A DNA stretch of 64,000 nucleotides from Arctopsyche grandis (Eukaryota; Arthropoda; Insecta; Trichoptera; Hydropsychidae), in assembly GCF_051622035.1 (NCBI RefSeq), contig NC_135365.1, forward strand, positions 2,470,501 to 2,534,500, given 5' to 3'. A program made the translations under genes and the position numbers. How positions within the stretch are numbered: the first letter of the stretch is position 1; each line of letters opens with the position of its first letter. This document shows positions 21,990 through 33,120 of this stretch, piece after piece. The notes under the pieces are model-generated. The model searched no databases and had not been told where the DNA came from. It worked only from the letters and a program-made list of their open reading frames with translations.

Positions 21990-22245
21990 AACTAGCTGAA
22001 CCCGGCATGCGTTGCAATGCCACAATAACGCATGCAATTCCCATTCCCATTTGAAATTATTGCGTTGCAATGACACTCATTCCCGTTTCCGTACGCGTTA
22101 TTTTCCGTTTTTTTTTCACAGTAATCTTCCCGGACATGCATACAACAAATCCTGAAAGTTCCATCGTAATCGGTTCGGTGGTTTAGGAGCCTATTCGAGA
22201 CACACACACAGACATTCATTTTTATATACATTGATTTACCCTTTT
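21990..22245 (-). repeat. Dispersed repeat, copy 1
   Basis: Motifs ACTAGCTGAACCCGGCATGC, CAATGCCACAATAACGCATG, GGACATGCATACAACAAATC and GACATTCATTTTTATATACA occur in order. The same series lies inverted at 42935-43210. Sequences of this kind are common high-copy repeats in insect genomes. I cannot assign a class. Confidence 0.7.
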
Positions 22246-22249
22246 TCAT

Positions 22250-23199
22250 TTCAAATTGACATTGAAAAGGGGTAAATTTTGAATGAAAAACCTGTAATAG
22301 TTGTTGCGATTCGACATACGTACGTCACAACTAAAACACTGCCAACAAAACGTACGAACATGATAACAGATCAACAAAAATCTTCTATATATACTGTTTG
22401 CTACCAGTGTTTCCTCTAGGGCAATAAGTCTCTAAGCATTTTGCGCCATCCATTGAATATTTAGTTACTTAATTTTTCTTTTGATGTTTATACCATTTTT
22501 TTCATATTAAACAATTAAATTTAAATATATTAAATTGAAAAAAATTCGACCGCATGCGGATCGAACACAGGACCGACACATTTCTTAAAATTTAATAGCT
22601 TAATGTGCCATAACCCAAGTGATGATATTTCATCAGGCACAACACTAGTTACATATGTAGATAATAACGGATACACCCAGCATCTAAAGACCATTTAAAT
22701 ACAAAGTTATACCCACTGTCGAATAATTTTGGATTGGGTGACGCCGGGTATGTAATATTTTCATATATGCATTTTGAATATAAAATGAAGTATTTATTCC
22801 AAGAACAAAAACATAGTTTTATTACATTCATAAAATTAATTCTACAAGCAAGAAAATTTTGTATACATCGAATACATATAAATATAATATTGTCTCAAAC
22901 TTGGTGTTTTAATATTATAAAAATTAGTTTTTATGCATTTTATTTCTTCTTATAGACTTCCTGTATATTATTTTCCACTTATGGAACCGAATATGTTTAA
23001 TTTGGGACTATTATAGAAATTTTCATTTTTATTTTACATTTTGATTGAATCTTATTTGCAAAATTTTGCTTTATTTAACAAAAAATTCTTATGAAAGTTC
23101 AAAAGTAGATATGTATAAGTATACTTGGGAGTGGTATTTGAAAGGTTTTTACTATCTTATAATAATCTACATATGTATACTAAAATGTATTGAATAACT
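22250..23199. other. AT-rich spacer, nothing recognised
   Basis: There is no exon, RNA gene or repeat terminus that I can defend. It includes the 3' flanks of two convergent genes, Beclin-1 (plus) and the unknown gene (minus). Confidence 0.4.
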
Positions 23200-24761
23200 T
23201 CATTTTATATTTTTGATTTTAATACACTCCAAGGCCCAAAAAGAAAACAGTGGATACGAATCGACGCAATCTAAAACGACCTGATTCAATACATCCATTA
23301 TTCGATTCTCAAATTCTGCCATACAATTTTTTTTATCCGACGTATCACTCGGCAAGTTCCAATTTTTACTGAAAGCATTGCTGCTTTTGATCTTGTCTGT
23401 ATCCAATTCAGTTTCAACCGCTACTTCCTGATTCATCTCGCTCTTATTTCGAATGGAATAATACTCGACGAGCAAATCTTCGATCAAATGAAAAACAAAA
23501 AACGTTCTATCGACATACTCCGGATTGTCGAACTCTAAAATGACTTCATCGCACACTTTCAAACGATGCAACAAATCATCCAAGCTCTTCATCAACTTTG
23601 CCAGTGAATATTGTATAAATACTGGCGATTTGTTCAAAGCGTACAAAGATTTCAATTTACTTTTCCAAACGAGACCCTGAAATATATTAAAACTTAAAAA
23701 TAACAAACAGCAATCATAATATAAAACATTACAAACAAAATAAATATATATAAACCATATAATCATCAGACGTGTTTATGATACAGTCAATTTTTTCTTC
23801 TATAATATCAGAAATTTTATTAAACGTCGGCAAATAAATATTCCGATCGAATAATATATCAATGATTTCGCTGACGATGTGAGATATGCATTTGTATAAA
23901 TGATTTTGAGACGGATCATCCGACATGTTGCTCAGAAAGTCAACGAGGACTTCCAATGACTCGTCTATTTTATTCAAAGTTCCTGAAATACAACAATGAG
24001 AAATAAATTGAATTGTTTTTGTGTTATTTATTAATTCGTTCGTTTACTTTCTACGACGTAGCCTTCATTTGAGTAAGTTTGAGATGGTCCTCTTCCGGAT
24101 TGGTATGCAGAATCTTGAGACATTTGAGACTCGGATATTTGTAGACCTTTAAAATTTGATATTGCGCTTTTAATTTCTTTTATAGAGCTTATAATTTTTA
24201 AATTGACTCTGGTCCTTTCTTTAGCCTCGCTGGTGATCAGTTGAGACGGTCTTTCTTCGGCATCTATAGTCATCTCCTTACAAAGATCCGCCAGTATGTT
24301 ATTAGTGGACTCATTGTCTTGGATTTCTTCGGTGAATATTCCTTCGTCTGTATTGAAATTGTTGATGTTTTCTTGTTTGATTTTCGTTTGGATGCTTTTG
24401 CAGAAATCTATCGTCGACATATGTTTGGGTTTACATTTAATTATGCAAATGACTGTCGAAATAAGGCATTTTTGCAGCAGATTCGCAACTGAAAATATAA
24501 TATGTCCACATGTTATTATTAAGCATTCATAGTTTGTATACAAATTGTCAAAATGAAAATATTGTTTTTCATTTGTTTTATATGAACATTTCAAAGGTCA
24601 ATTTTCTACTTCGGAATAATTGAAAAATGGTCGAAAACTATTGTTGAAAGGCTTTTCAATCGTTAAATATAGACGAATAATTGGCAAAATAGCAGCTGAG
24701 TTTCCGTAGAAGAATAATAAATAAGAAATATTGACAAACCATGCTCCTTCACTTCCTCCAT
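23200..24761 (-). CDS. Unrecognised helical protein, 4 exons, 388 aa
   Basis: Exons in coding order: 24761-24740, 24488-24048, 23982-23756 and 23676-23200. All have GT-AG borders and phases that join cleanly, which strongly supports a real gene. The protein starts MEEVKEHVANLLQKC. A hydrophobic cysteine-rich helix follows (8-27). A serine/glutamine-rich acidic linker runs to about 155, and the C-terminal half is all-helical (SLEVLVDFLSNM, YKCISHIVSEIIDILF, LAKLMKSLDDLLHRLKVCDE, FFVFHLIEDLLVEYY), ending KIKNIK. No catalytic motif, signal peptide or nucleic-acid-binding motif is visible. The helical repeats remind me faintly of Serendipity-alpha, a vinculin/alpha-catenin relative of insects. 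That is a guess, not an identification. Confidence 0.75.
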
Positions 24762-25092
24762 GATTTACGCATTGCCGCTTCAATTTTGGCCCTAGCACCA
24801 CTTTTTATGCTCGCGCGTCTTTTTACAAACGTCATTTATTTTTCGATTCATATTAATTAAAATCTATAAACTAGCTTATCTAACGTGAGCTCGTTGATAC
24901 GATATATTTTACCAAATATATAATTTGACTTTTCAATTTCTTAAGCAAATTTTATCTCGTATTTTTTTACTTTATCTATGTACGTAGTCATTGTGGAAAA
25001 CGGGTAATTCCTTACATTTTGATCGCACAAACGATTATTATTGCCACGAAAATCGTGAATCGTGAATTTGGCACTCGAGCTTTCGTTAGTAT

Positions 25093-25473
25093 TGTTACGT
25101 ATACTAAAAAGAGCCGTCGGATTAGGCCGAGTAGCATCTCAGAGACTGTGACCGTTATAATTGGTTTCGAGACTATCTCCCCCCGAATGCACTTAGCGGG
25201 GGTAGCCGTCTCATTCCGGTAGAGTTCTCAGAACCGGTACCGTGAGACCGAATGTCGTGGGAATACATATCCGAATACGTGACATAACAATAGGCAAACA
25301 AATTAGACGTTGAAGATGTCCTGAGAGATCTATCCCTTATAAGGCGATACTTGGGCGATATCAAGACATTCTGGACTGAGCACTGCCAGTGCGTGTATCT
25401 CCTTAATCATCAATAAATGCTGTGAGACGACTTTGGCCTTTTACTTGGATCCTCCACCCACCCCTACGCAACA
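25093..25473 (+). mobile_element. Solo LTR, 381 bp
   Basis: TGTTACGTATACTAAAAAG to CACCCCTACGCAACA with an exact GTAT target duplication (25089-25092, 25474-25477). It contains CCTTATAAGG and CAATAAATGCTGTG. It has exactly the same length as the LTRs at 2200 and 13349. The target is GTAT of the type A MITE; the intact motif GTTAGTATGATGG is seen at 10552. Confidence 0.88.
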
Positions 25474-25562
25474 GTATGATAGTTCGCGTAATTAACTCTC
25501 GATGGATGGAATTTTCGGGCGCCAGATGATCCGCAATTGACATTTTAGTGACGTGTGTGAAG

Positions 25563-25712
25563 TGTGGCAGCTCTACAACATGGTTACGTTTCGTTCACCA
25601 TCCTGCGAGTGGGACCAACTTGGTCATTTTGGTCTGTTGCTTTACTTCCTTCCCGCCCATCACATTAAATAGTCGTGCCTTAACAATTCCGTCGTTTCAC
25701 TTCATAATGTAA
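25563..25712 (+). mobile_element. Diverged short LTR-like unit
   Basis: TGTGGCAGCTCTACAACATGG followed by CATCCTGCGAGTGGGACCAA resembles the 160-bp units at 33410, 34144 and 34539. It ends near GTCGTTTCACTTCA and carries ATTAAATAGTCG instead of the usual AATAAAAC. Confidence 0.45.
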
Positions 25713-25739
25713 TCGCCGAACCAGTAACAGTAGATAAAG

Positions 25740-26817
25740 TTTTATGATCATGCAAAAATTTGATCTCGATATTTTGACTGATTCGAACTCAAAATCGATC
25801 ACTGATCACGTTTTCATGATCTAGAAAAAATGTGTGTGTGTGTCTTTCTGTGTATTTTGATAATTTTTTGAACACCGTTCATTCTTTAGAACTCAAACTT
25901 AGTATCGGTTACTGAAATTCTTATCGTTTGCAAGTTGACCAAAAATGGTACTTTCCCTTATAGGTGTCCTCTGTTTTTAAGTTTTTGAATTAAATTATCT
26001 CCCAATCTGCTAACTGAATCAGACTGAATTTTTTTTTACATGTTATAGAAATTATAAATTTTATACCATAATATTTTTACCTCAACCGGAACTAGTATTC
26101 AAGCATAATCCTTGTATCTATGCAAAGAAAATAAAAAAGAAATCATTAAATTTAATAAACTGAAAGCGGAATTTTTTCCTCTTAGAAAAGTCAAAAGTGT
26201 TGTGACGATTTTTTCCACAACCCTGAACGTATCAAGCTGAAAATTTATATTTGAATTCTTTATTTTAATTTGAGATAGTGAAAGCATTATAGCTGCTGAC
26301 CAATATATAGTCATTAGCCACTTGAACGCTGTAATATAAGTGCTGATCAGTAATATCATCAAAAGCACTGAAATTCTTCAATAATATTTGAAGGTTCATT
26401 AGTCAACAACTGCAACACTTTCATTTCTTGCAACCAACCGATGAATACATTGTTTTAATAATCAATATTTATTAGTCATGTGAATTATTTCAATGTTAAA
26501 AAATCAAACATTGAGCCTAACAACCGAGTATAATCTATGCTCTTTATGGATAAGTTTGTTCACAACTAACTGATGGCAATTTAAAATTTTCTGTATTGAA
26601 CGAAACTTGCTAGATAAGCTAAAATTACAATTCTATTCTTAAACACACGTAGAGGAGATATAGCAGTAATTACCCTTTTGGAATTTGATTCTCTTATTCA
26701 CGACTAATCGATAACGTGTACATGTACTTACATGTATTATAGACCTTACCTTTATAGAAATTTCAATTTACCTTCGGATAGAAGGTTGCTAAGAGATACA
26801 TCTTTATTATTTTTACA
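25740..26817. other. Spacer, nothing recognised
   Basis: AT-rich DNA without clear exons or repeat ends. It would contain the promoter of the putative small gene at 26818 if that gene is real. Confidence 0.35.
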
Positions 26818-27997
26818 ATGGTCAGCATTTACACCCGCTTGAGAACAATCCTTGGAAACTTTTGGTATTCCACAAAAGACATTGAGCTAAAAAGCAGCCA
26901 TAGAAAGTGTAGCAAGAGAAAAAGACCCGGTATCATTCCTTCTTATAATACTTACACAATGGGTTTGGTGCAAACGATCGACAAGCGCCAGACAGACTGA
27001 ACCACAGATTAACTGGATGGCTGCTTTAAACGCAATTCTCGACTTCACGAATGATAGATTGCACATCAGATGACGAGTAACCTTTCGATGTGCACAGATG
27101 CAATTATTAAAATTGAGTTGGATCTTTCTGGCGAGTTTAATAAGGCGAAATTCGGAACTAAAGTATCAGAAGCATACGTAGGGTAGGTATGTCGGAACTT
27201 CGGGAAGATTTCGCTTAGTGTAAGTGCGAGCATTGCTCACGCATAAGGTACACGTATCGTTAACCCTTTGCCCGCGGCAATAAATAAAGCGAACAAGCCC
27301 TGTACGCGGCTCGCGAATTTGGCAATCGAGTTTTCGACCTTAAATACAGATTTTAATATTTACTCAAGTAACCAGATATGTTAATTAACACATAAAGTAT
27401 TATTTTAAACAATAAAATACATAATATATCTCGTAGTTTTGGCTTAATTGTCAAATAATCATTCTTCATACAATTGAGACGTACCGTCCCCATTGTTCAA
27501 CAGACGTGACGTCACATAAACGAGGTTTCAGTATGGTTCCACAAAAAACTAATTTTGACTGGTATATATTCATTTTAAGCAAATTGAATAGATAGCATTC
27601 AACTCTCAGTAATATATTCAACCAATTTTGAACCTTAAAACAGTTGAAATAGGCGCATAAAAGCCTCAAAATTCCGTGCAAAGTTCAGAAATTCTATTGA
27701 AGACAGCCGCGCTACAGACTTGTCGCCCAAAGCTTCCATAGAAGACGGCCGCGGGCAAACGATTAATCTGTGGTTCAGTCTGTCTGGCACTTGTCGATCG
27801 TTTGCACCGCATCCTTACACAATATCTAAATTTGTATTAACATTAACATTTGGATTACAGCTCCCGGCATTCTTATCCTGCAAAATTCGGTCATAATTGA
27901 GAAGAAGTCATACAAAACGCTGACGAAGGACATCGTCAAATACGACGATATTAACGATGTATTGATGACATCACAGCTGAAAACTCACCGTATTTAA
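26818..27997 (+). CDS. Putative two-exon small basic protein, 81 aa
   Basis: The proposed exons are 26818-26929 (ends CCCG before GTATCA) and 27861-27997 (preceded by TTGGATTACAG). Phase 1 at the donor fits the two bases needed at the acceptor, giving 81 codons plus stop. The first part is basic (MVSIYTRLRTILGNFWYS, SSHRKCSKRKRP). The second reads PGILILQNSVIIEKKSYKTL, then KDIVKYDDINDVLMTSQLKT and HRI. Exon 2 has coding-like codon use and a clean acceptor, so I trust it more than exon 1. I do not recognise the family. The intron holds a MULE-like element at 26961-27813. Exon 2 could instead be the last exon of a different upstream gene. Confidence 0.4.
26961..27813. mobile_element. MULE-like MITE split by a piggyBac-type MITE
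   Basis: Second copy of the element at 6479, in opposite orientation: GGGTTTGGTGCAAACGATCG to GATCGTTTGCACCGCATC. It is flanked by an exact 10-bp duplication CTTACACAAT (26951-26960, 27814-27823). Removing the internal 503-bp insertion leaves about 350 bp, matching the first copy's 357 bp. Confidence 0.88.
27264..27762. mobile_element. piggyBac-type MITE, copy 3 (nested)
   Basis: CCCTTTGCCCGCGGC to GCCGCGGGCAAACGA between TTAA sites (27260-27263, 27763-27766). The host copy at 6479 shows the empty site with a single TTAA at the corresponding place, which proves precise TTAA insertion. The shared frame is intact at 27466-27681 (minus). Confidence 0.92.
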
Positions 27998-28002
27998 TCA
28001 GT

Positions 28003-28940
28003 CGACGGATCTAGATAAAATATTGAACAAACAGAAAGAAATGTTTATTTGGACATGTCACAGAGGGGGGAAACATCTAAAATAACACTCGCAAAATTGT
28101 TATAAAAATCACTATTTATTCTTTGAAGTATAGTTATATAAAAGTAAAGCAGGCATACTTTCAAGATTCCGTCGCAGTTTCATACAGTCGTCACAACACT
28201 GACCGTTAACAATTTTTAACATAGTCAAACGGGGCGTGCGGTTGGGGGGGAGAAGGGTTTGTTGTCGGTACCCTTAGAATATTGCAACAAATCCCCTATT
28301 CGTTCTAAAATAGAAAACAACACACGTCGATGTTATAATTAGTCAATAATAGTCATATCGATACAATTATACACATAATAATATATAAATAAAAAAGCAC
28401 ACGAGTGATTTTATTCAAATTTAATTACAATACAAGCAAGCTATACAACCATTAAACTCACATTTAAAAAAGAAGAAGAAGAGAAAAAAAAAAAAAGAAA
28501 AACAACTCTTTTTTTTTTAACATATAAACAAAACATTCTCAATAAAACAATAAACCGATAGTCAAACTTTATTTCATTATTATACATATATTTATTTTAT
28601 GAATCGATTGATGCCTGTGCACAAATTAATGTATAAATAAATGTAAAAATATATACGTATATATATATATAAATGTTAACGGAATCGTGTGTGTTCGGTG
28701 AATGTGAGTAGTTTTACGTGCAAGAGATTTTTAGATAACGTTGATTACGAATCGAAAATATAATCAGTGGCGTAACTATTATACAGCATATGCAATGCAC
28801 ACCGGTTCCAATAGCTTCCATACGAAAGATATAAAAATATCTCACACATCGTTTCATAGAACTCGGCAATGGGGAAAAAATTCGCGACTCTTATTGATCA
28901 GCCGAGACGGTCCGACCAAAAAGAATCGCGTATTTTAGAG
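28003..28940. other. Spacer, possibly 3' UTR of TBPH
   Basis: No exon seen. The moderately complex AT-rich sequence left of the hAT element could be distal 3' untranslated DNA of the TDP-43 gene (minus strand). The sequence alone cannot show this. Confidence 0.3.
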
Positions 28941-29229
28941 CAGCGTTTCTCAACCTGGGTCCATATGCCCCCCCTTGGAGGCTCAGACCCTCTCAAGGGA
29001 GGCACAAACTAAAATTCAACCTTTGAGGAGGCATACTGAGCTCTAGGGGAGGCACGGAATAAAATTATAAAAAATTTATATCTAAATAATATCGATAGAA
29101 GAGCTTAAATGTTTTATTTGTCATCAAACTGAATATACGTTCGCATTTCGGAAAATATACTATGTATGCAATTGTTGTGCATAGTTCTAGGGCGGGGTTG
29201 AAGCTGAATACAAAAAAAAGACCAAATGG

Positions 29230-29830
29230 ATGATATTCAGCAAGTCGGCGCACAATACGGTCAGCTCTCATTTACAGATCAATAACAGCGTGGTGGAGAG
29301 AGTGGATGGTTTTAGATATTTTGGGTGCCATCTGGGTGAAACGTGTGAAAGTGGAAAGGAAATTCGCGTTAGAGTGGAGCAAACAAGAGCTACTCCGACT
29401 GAGACTTCTACGATGCTACGTTTTCAGCATCCTTCTGTATGGGACAGAAGCATGGAGCCTGACGGATGCCACATGCAAGAAACTAGAGGCATTTGAGATG
29501 TGGACATACTACAGAAGGATGCCGAGAATCTCATGGATGGCGCGTCGTACCAATGCCGAGGTGCTAGCCCTGATGGGAAAACATGTCCAAGTGCTCAAAA
29601 GTGTGAAAAGACGTAAATTGGAGTACTTTGGCCATGTGATGCGGAACGAAAAATACGACCTCCTGCGCCTAATAATCCAGGGGAAAATCGTAGGCCAACG
29701 CAGTCGGAAAACATCTTCGACAACAAGAATCTTCGGCAGTGGTACGGCCTCAGCACCCGAGCAGCAATGGACAAAATAAGAATGGGACATCTAGTTGCCG
29801 ACGTTCTAGGAGGACATGGCACATGAAGAA
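29230..29830 (+). pseudogene. Non-LTR reverse transcriptase C-terminal fragment
   Basis: Frame 29306-29779 contains the post-RT motifs FSILLYGTEAWSLTDATCKK, LEAFEMWTYYRRMPRISWM, RRTNAEVL and KRRKLEYFGHVMRNEKYDLL. These belong to the C-terminal tail of RTE/craft-type or related non-LTR elements. Only this tail is present, so the copy is inactive. It ends with an (AAG)n tract near 29826. Confidence 0.85.
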
Positions 29831-29842
29831 GAAGAAGAATGG

Positions 29843-30356
29843 TTGGCAAATATCGATGATTTATCGCATATCTGACAAAATATGTGCCAAATATTTTTCA
29901 AACAAGGTCGGTAAGGCGTTTACATGAATCTGAAGCAGTGGCGGCTCGTCCATATGGGCTGTGGGGCTGCAGCTCCTCCCAGTATGGAACATATACGTGC
30001 TATTTTTGTTTGCATTCGGTCACCGGTATGATCAAAACAAACTACTACAGTCCGATTCATCTTGGCAGCCCCGCTATTGTGAATTTACTATGTAGATGTT
30101 GGCAAATATCGATGATTTATCGCATATCTGACAAAATATGTGCCAAATATATTTTAAATAAGGTCGGTTAGGCGTTAACATGAATCTGGAGCAGTGGCGG
30201 CTCGTCCATATGGACTGTGGGGCTGCAGCCCCCCCCCCAGTATAGAACATATGCATGCTATTTGTTTGCATTCGGTCACCGGTATGGTCAACAAACTACT
30301 ACAGTCCGATTCATCTTTGCAGCCCCGCTATTGTGAATTCCCACGAGCCGCCACTG
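29843..30356. repeat. Tandem duplication of about 256 bp
   Basis: The unit starting TTGGCAAATATCGATGATTT occurs at 29843 and again at 30099. Each unit runs through TGAATCTG(A/G)AG into a CAGTGGCGGCTCGTCC hAT start. The first unit's hAT copy (from 29936) lacks its right end, while the second is complete. Confidence 0.85.
30192..30356. mobile_element. 165-bp hAT MITE
   Basis: CAGTGGCGGCTCGTCCATAT to CCCACGAGCCGCCACTG with an exact 8-bp duplication ATCTGGAG (30184-30191, 30357-30364). It belongs to the same terminus family as the 919-bp element at 8054. Confidence 0.9.
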
Positions 30357-30653
30357 ATCTGGAGTAGTCGAGTGATGAAATTTCCTCTCAAAAGCTCGCA
30401 ACCGTCTTGATTTTGTAAAAAGAGGCGATCTCCATATGTCAATAACAACATTTGAGCCAGATATAAATAAACTTGCCAGTTTACATCAGGTACGAGGATC
30501 ACACTAAATAAAATTATTTTTCAATTTTGTAATTATAATATTTTTAATATGTACTTTTATTTTCGAGAAAAAATGGTAGGAGGCACAGAAAAATATTAAA
30601 CGTAAAAGGGGGGGGGCACGGTCCTAAAAAGGTTGAAAAACGCTGTTTTAAAG

Positions 30654-31561
30654 GATCGTCGACCAATAGGAATCGAAATCCAGAATAAGCCCGCTGCCAA
30701 ATTGAATAAAATACTATATAAAATAAAATCGAGTATAAAAAGAAATGATTTCATTATAAATAAGTTACAATTTGTCAATAATGATGCTTGCAAGTCCGAA
30801 ATTCTAGCTACGCCGCTGTTAAAATGCATCAAAAACTGGTTGTCTATCTATTCATTTCATATACGAAGGCACTATGGAGCTTTAAACTATTGGTTACAAT
30901 CGACAGCATGTCTCGGAACTGTTTGAGTAAACGTCAGACGTATCCATCTCTGGTTCATTATTATTTTTATTTATAAATATATTCCACGCTGTAAGTGAGC
31001 AATTATTATATATATTTTTTAAATTATATTTTGAATCCGGTGCAAAAAGGCGATTTAACTAAACAATTTGAAGAAAAAAAAAAAAAAAAAAAAGCTATAT
31101 ACATTCACTGGCAATGAAAGAGTGTGAATCTTCATAGTGCTTCGGTGAAGTGAAATCAAGACTGAAACATCAAACATACCAAATTATAAAAATCTTATAA
31201 TTAGAATAACAGTAAGAACACAACTAACATTAAAACACGGTCAATTCGATCAACTTATATGAAAATCTCTTCAATACAAAAAGAAAAACATTCAAATTCA
31301 ACGACTGTACACATTCCTAATAAAGTAATATCAATTTTAAATTAAAAAAAAAAATGTACTATTAGATTTCGTCGGTGTAAATTTTAATACACGGCATATA
31401 CTTTATGCATCCGGATGATGATTTATCTTTGTTTTTCTTATGTACATTATTTACATGCTCGATATACACATATATTCGGTACAACATACATATACATATA
31501 TAAATATACGTATGTATATATATGTTTTATATACATACACACATATATATATAAAAACTTG
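30654..31561. other. Spacer and proximal TBPH 3' UTR
   Basis: AT-rich with a poly-A tract at 31076-31093 and ATATAC repeats at 31480-31550. The stretch directly left of 31562 should be the start of the TDP-43 3' untranslated region. No exon recognised. Confidence 0.4.
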
Positions 31562-32755
31562 TTACTCGTACTTGACGTAGTTTTTGACGGTAACGTCCGG
31601 CTGATGCGGCCATTGATTGCCTTGGCTGTCGTTGCCGTTATTATTCGGCGGCACCCAATTCAAGAATCCGGCCCGCTGGTGCGAGACGGGCCCGGCCTGC
31701 GTCGGCGGACCCTGATACCCCTCGACGGGCACGTTGTTGACGATGCCCCAGCCGGGCTGGTTCAACGCGGCCGCTATCAACGCCTGATTCACGGGAATCG
31801 AGTTGATGTTGAGCGGCAGGTTCACGTTGACCGACTGGCCGTTGCCGTTGTTGGCCGCACCCTGACCCTGCGAGCGGACCAGCTCCACGCTGCGCCCGGT
31901 CCACTGGGACTGCGGACTGTTCTGATACGTGCGAGAGTGCCTCCCGCCCTCCTGGTTCTTGTTCGACCTGATCTGGTGGTATTTGTATTGGTCTTGTTTG
32001 GGCGAGGCGTTCGATATGTTGACGGACACGCCTTTGATGATGTGGTCCTCGCCGCACAGGCTCTGCGCCACCTCCGGGTCCAGGAAGGTGACGAAGCTGA
32101 AGGCGCGGAACGGCTTCGGGATGAACACGTCCGTGACCTGGCCGAACTTGCTAAAGTACTCGCGGAGGTCGTCCGCCGTTATGTTTTCGGTGCAGCGGCC
32201 GACGAACACCTTGCTCGGCACCTTGGGCACGAGGCCCTCCTTCGAGTTGGGTATTCGCACGTCGCACCATCGGCCGTCTATCAAGTGCCGTTGAGCCAAC
32301 ACTTTGATCTGGGCGTCGTAGTCGTAGAACTTGACGAAGCCGAACCCTTTGGAAGAGCCCGTCTTAGGGTCCCTCTTGATTTGGACCAGCAAGAGGTCTC
32401 CGAACGAGCGGAAGTAGTCCCTCAAGGCGTCCTCGTCCGTCTTCCACGGTAGGCCGAGCACTATTAGGTCGGAGCAGCGGAGCTTGTGGGGTCGAGGGTC
32501 GGGGTCGCGTTGTCGCGGGAACACGCATATGTACTTGTGCAGGCCCCAGCCGCCGTCCGGAGGGAACAGACGGTCTCCGGCGAGGCGCAGACCCCGCAGC
32601 GGTCCTCCGGAGCAGCGGAACTTGAGTCCGCAGCAGCCGAAGAATTGGGCCGCGACGGTGGACAGCAGCAGCGAGCCGTCCGGTTCGAGGGGCACTTCGA
32701 CGGGCTCGTCGGGCTCCTCCTCGCACACCTGCAGGTAGTGGACGGGTGAGGACAT
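31562..32755 (-). CDS. TBPH: TDP-43 family RNA-binding protein, single exon, 397 aa
   Basis: TDP-43 binds UG-rich RNA and controls splicing and mRNA stability. The N-terminal dimerisation domain is clear ([20 protein letters not shown], 12-31). RRM1 spans about 95-170 ([19 protein letters not shown]). RRM2 spans about 182-252 ([38 protein letters not shown]). The tail is Asn/Gln-rich with the conserved helical segment [17 protein letters not shown] (317-333) and is poorer in glycine than the human tail. The bipartite basic signal normally found between the N-terminal domain and RRM1 is not present: only [13 protein letters not shown] (81-93) lies there. The gene has no intron and is markedly GC-richer than its surroundings. 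It could be the sole orthologue or an old retrocopy. The intact frame argues that it functions. Confidence 0.93.
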   Translation of the reverse strand: MSSPVHYLQVCEEEPDEPVEVPLEPDGSLLLSTVAAQFFGCCGLKFRCSGGPLRGLRLAGDRLFPPDGGWGLHKYICVFPRQRDPDPRPHKLRCSDLIVLGLPWKTDEDALRDYFRSFGDLLLVQIKRDPKTGSSKGFGFVKFYDYDAQIKVLAQRHLIDGRWCDVRIPNSKEGLVPKVPSKVFVGRCTENITADDLREYFSKFGQVTDVFIPKPFRAFSFVTFLDPEVAQSLCGEDHIIKGVSVNISNASPKQDQYKYHQIRSNKNQEGGRHSRTYQNSPQSQWTGRSVELVRSQGQGAANNGNGQSVNVNLPLNINSIPVNQALIAAALNQPGWGIVNNVPVEGYQGPPTQAGPVSHQRAGFLNWVPPNNNGNDSQGNQWPHQPDVTVKNYVKYE

Positions 32756-33120
32756 GTCAGCCGGCTGCAGTGGCCGTGGCCGTGGCTGAGGACACTGCGG
32801 TCACTGTGCTCGCTGCGGACGGGCCCCCAGGCCGGCACGAGCCGCCGAAGCCGCCCATCGCAGCGCTTCGCCCCCGGACACACCCCACCGGATCACTCGC
32901 CACTCGCCACTCGCCACCAATCGCCACTCGGCACGTCACCGAAGAGTCTCGACGCGCGCCGCAACGAGCGTTATGTAATTGGGCGCGCGCACCCGCTCGC
33001 AGTCGGTCGTGTCGGAACTGTGTGTGTGATGAGCGATGACACCGCGACACTCACTGGTGTGGTCGCTCACTGTGTGACAGGCGCTGCCCTACTCTCACTC
33101 CTCCTCCTACTACTATGTAC
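32756..33120 (-). promoter_or_regulatory. GC-rich TBPH upstream region
   Basis: Directly upstream of the TDP-43 start codon the DNA is GC- and CpG-rich (GGACGGGCCCCCAGGCCGGC near 32820, CGACGCGCGCCGCAACGAG near 32950), unlike anything nearby. This suggests a housekeeping-type promoter and 5' UTR. No start site can be assigned. The long frames here on both strands are composition artefacts. Confidence 0.4.

Larger units (their letters stand above)
25013..25722. mobile_element. Type A MITE hosting two insertions
   Basis: The family interior (CGATTATTATTGCCACGAAA, GTTAGTATGATAG, GGGCGCCAGATGATCCG) and right end TAATCGCCGAACC are recognisable. They are split by the LTR at 25093-25473 and a short LTR-like unit at about 25563-25712. 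The left terminus is degraded. Confidence 0.55.
28941..30645. mobile_element. hAT element with nested debris
   Basis: Ends CAGCGTTTCTCAACCTGGG and GGTTGAAAAACGCTG are a classic hAT inverted terminus. Flanks TTTTAGAG (28933-28940) and TTTTAAAG (30646-30653) are an 8-bp duplication with one mismatch. The interior carries G-rich blocks (GGAGGCACAAACTAAAATTC, GAGGAGGCATACTGAGC), a dead RT fragment and a tandem duplication, but no transposase. Confidence 0.82.

Noticed and set aside
31415-32452. A 345-aa plus-strand frame opposite TDP-43, and other long overlapping frames at 32.4-33.0 kb
   Set aside because: They are shadows of the GC-rich TDP-43 gene and its promoter. They show no domain and no coding-like composition of their own.
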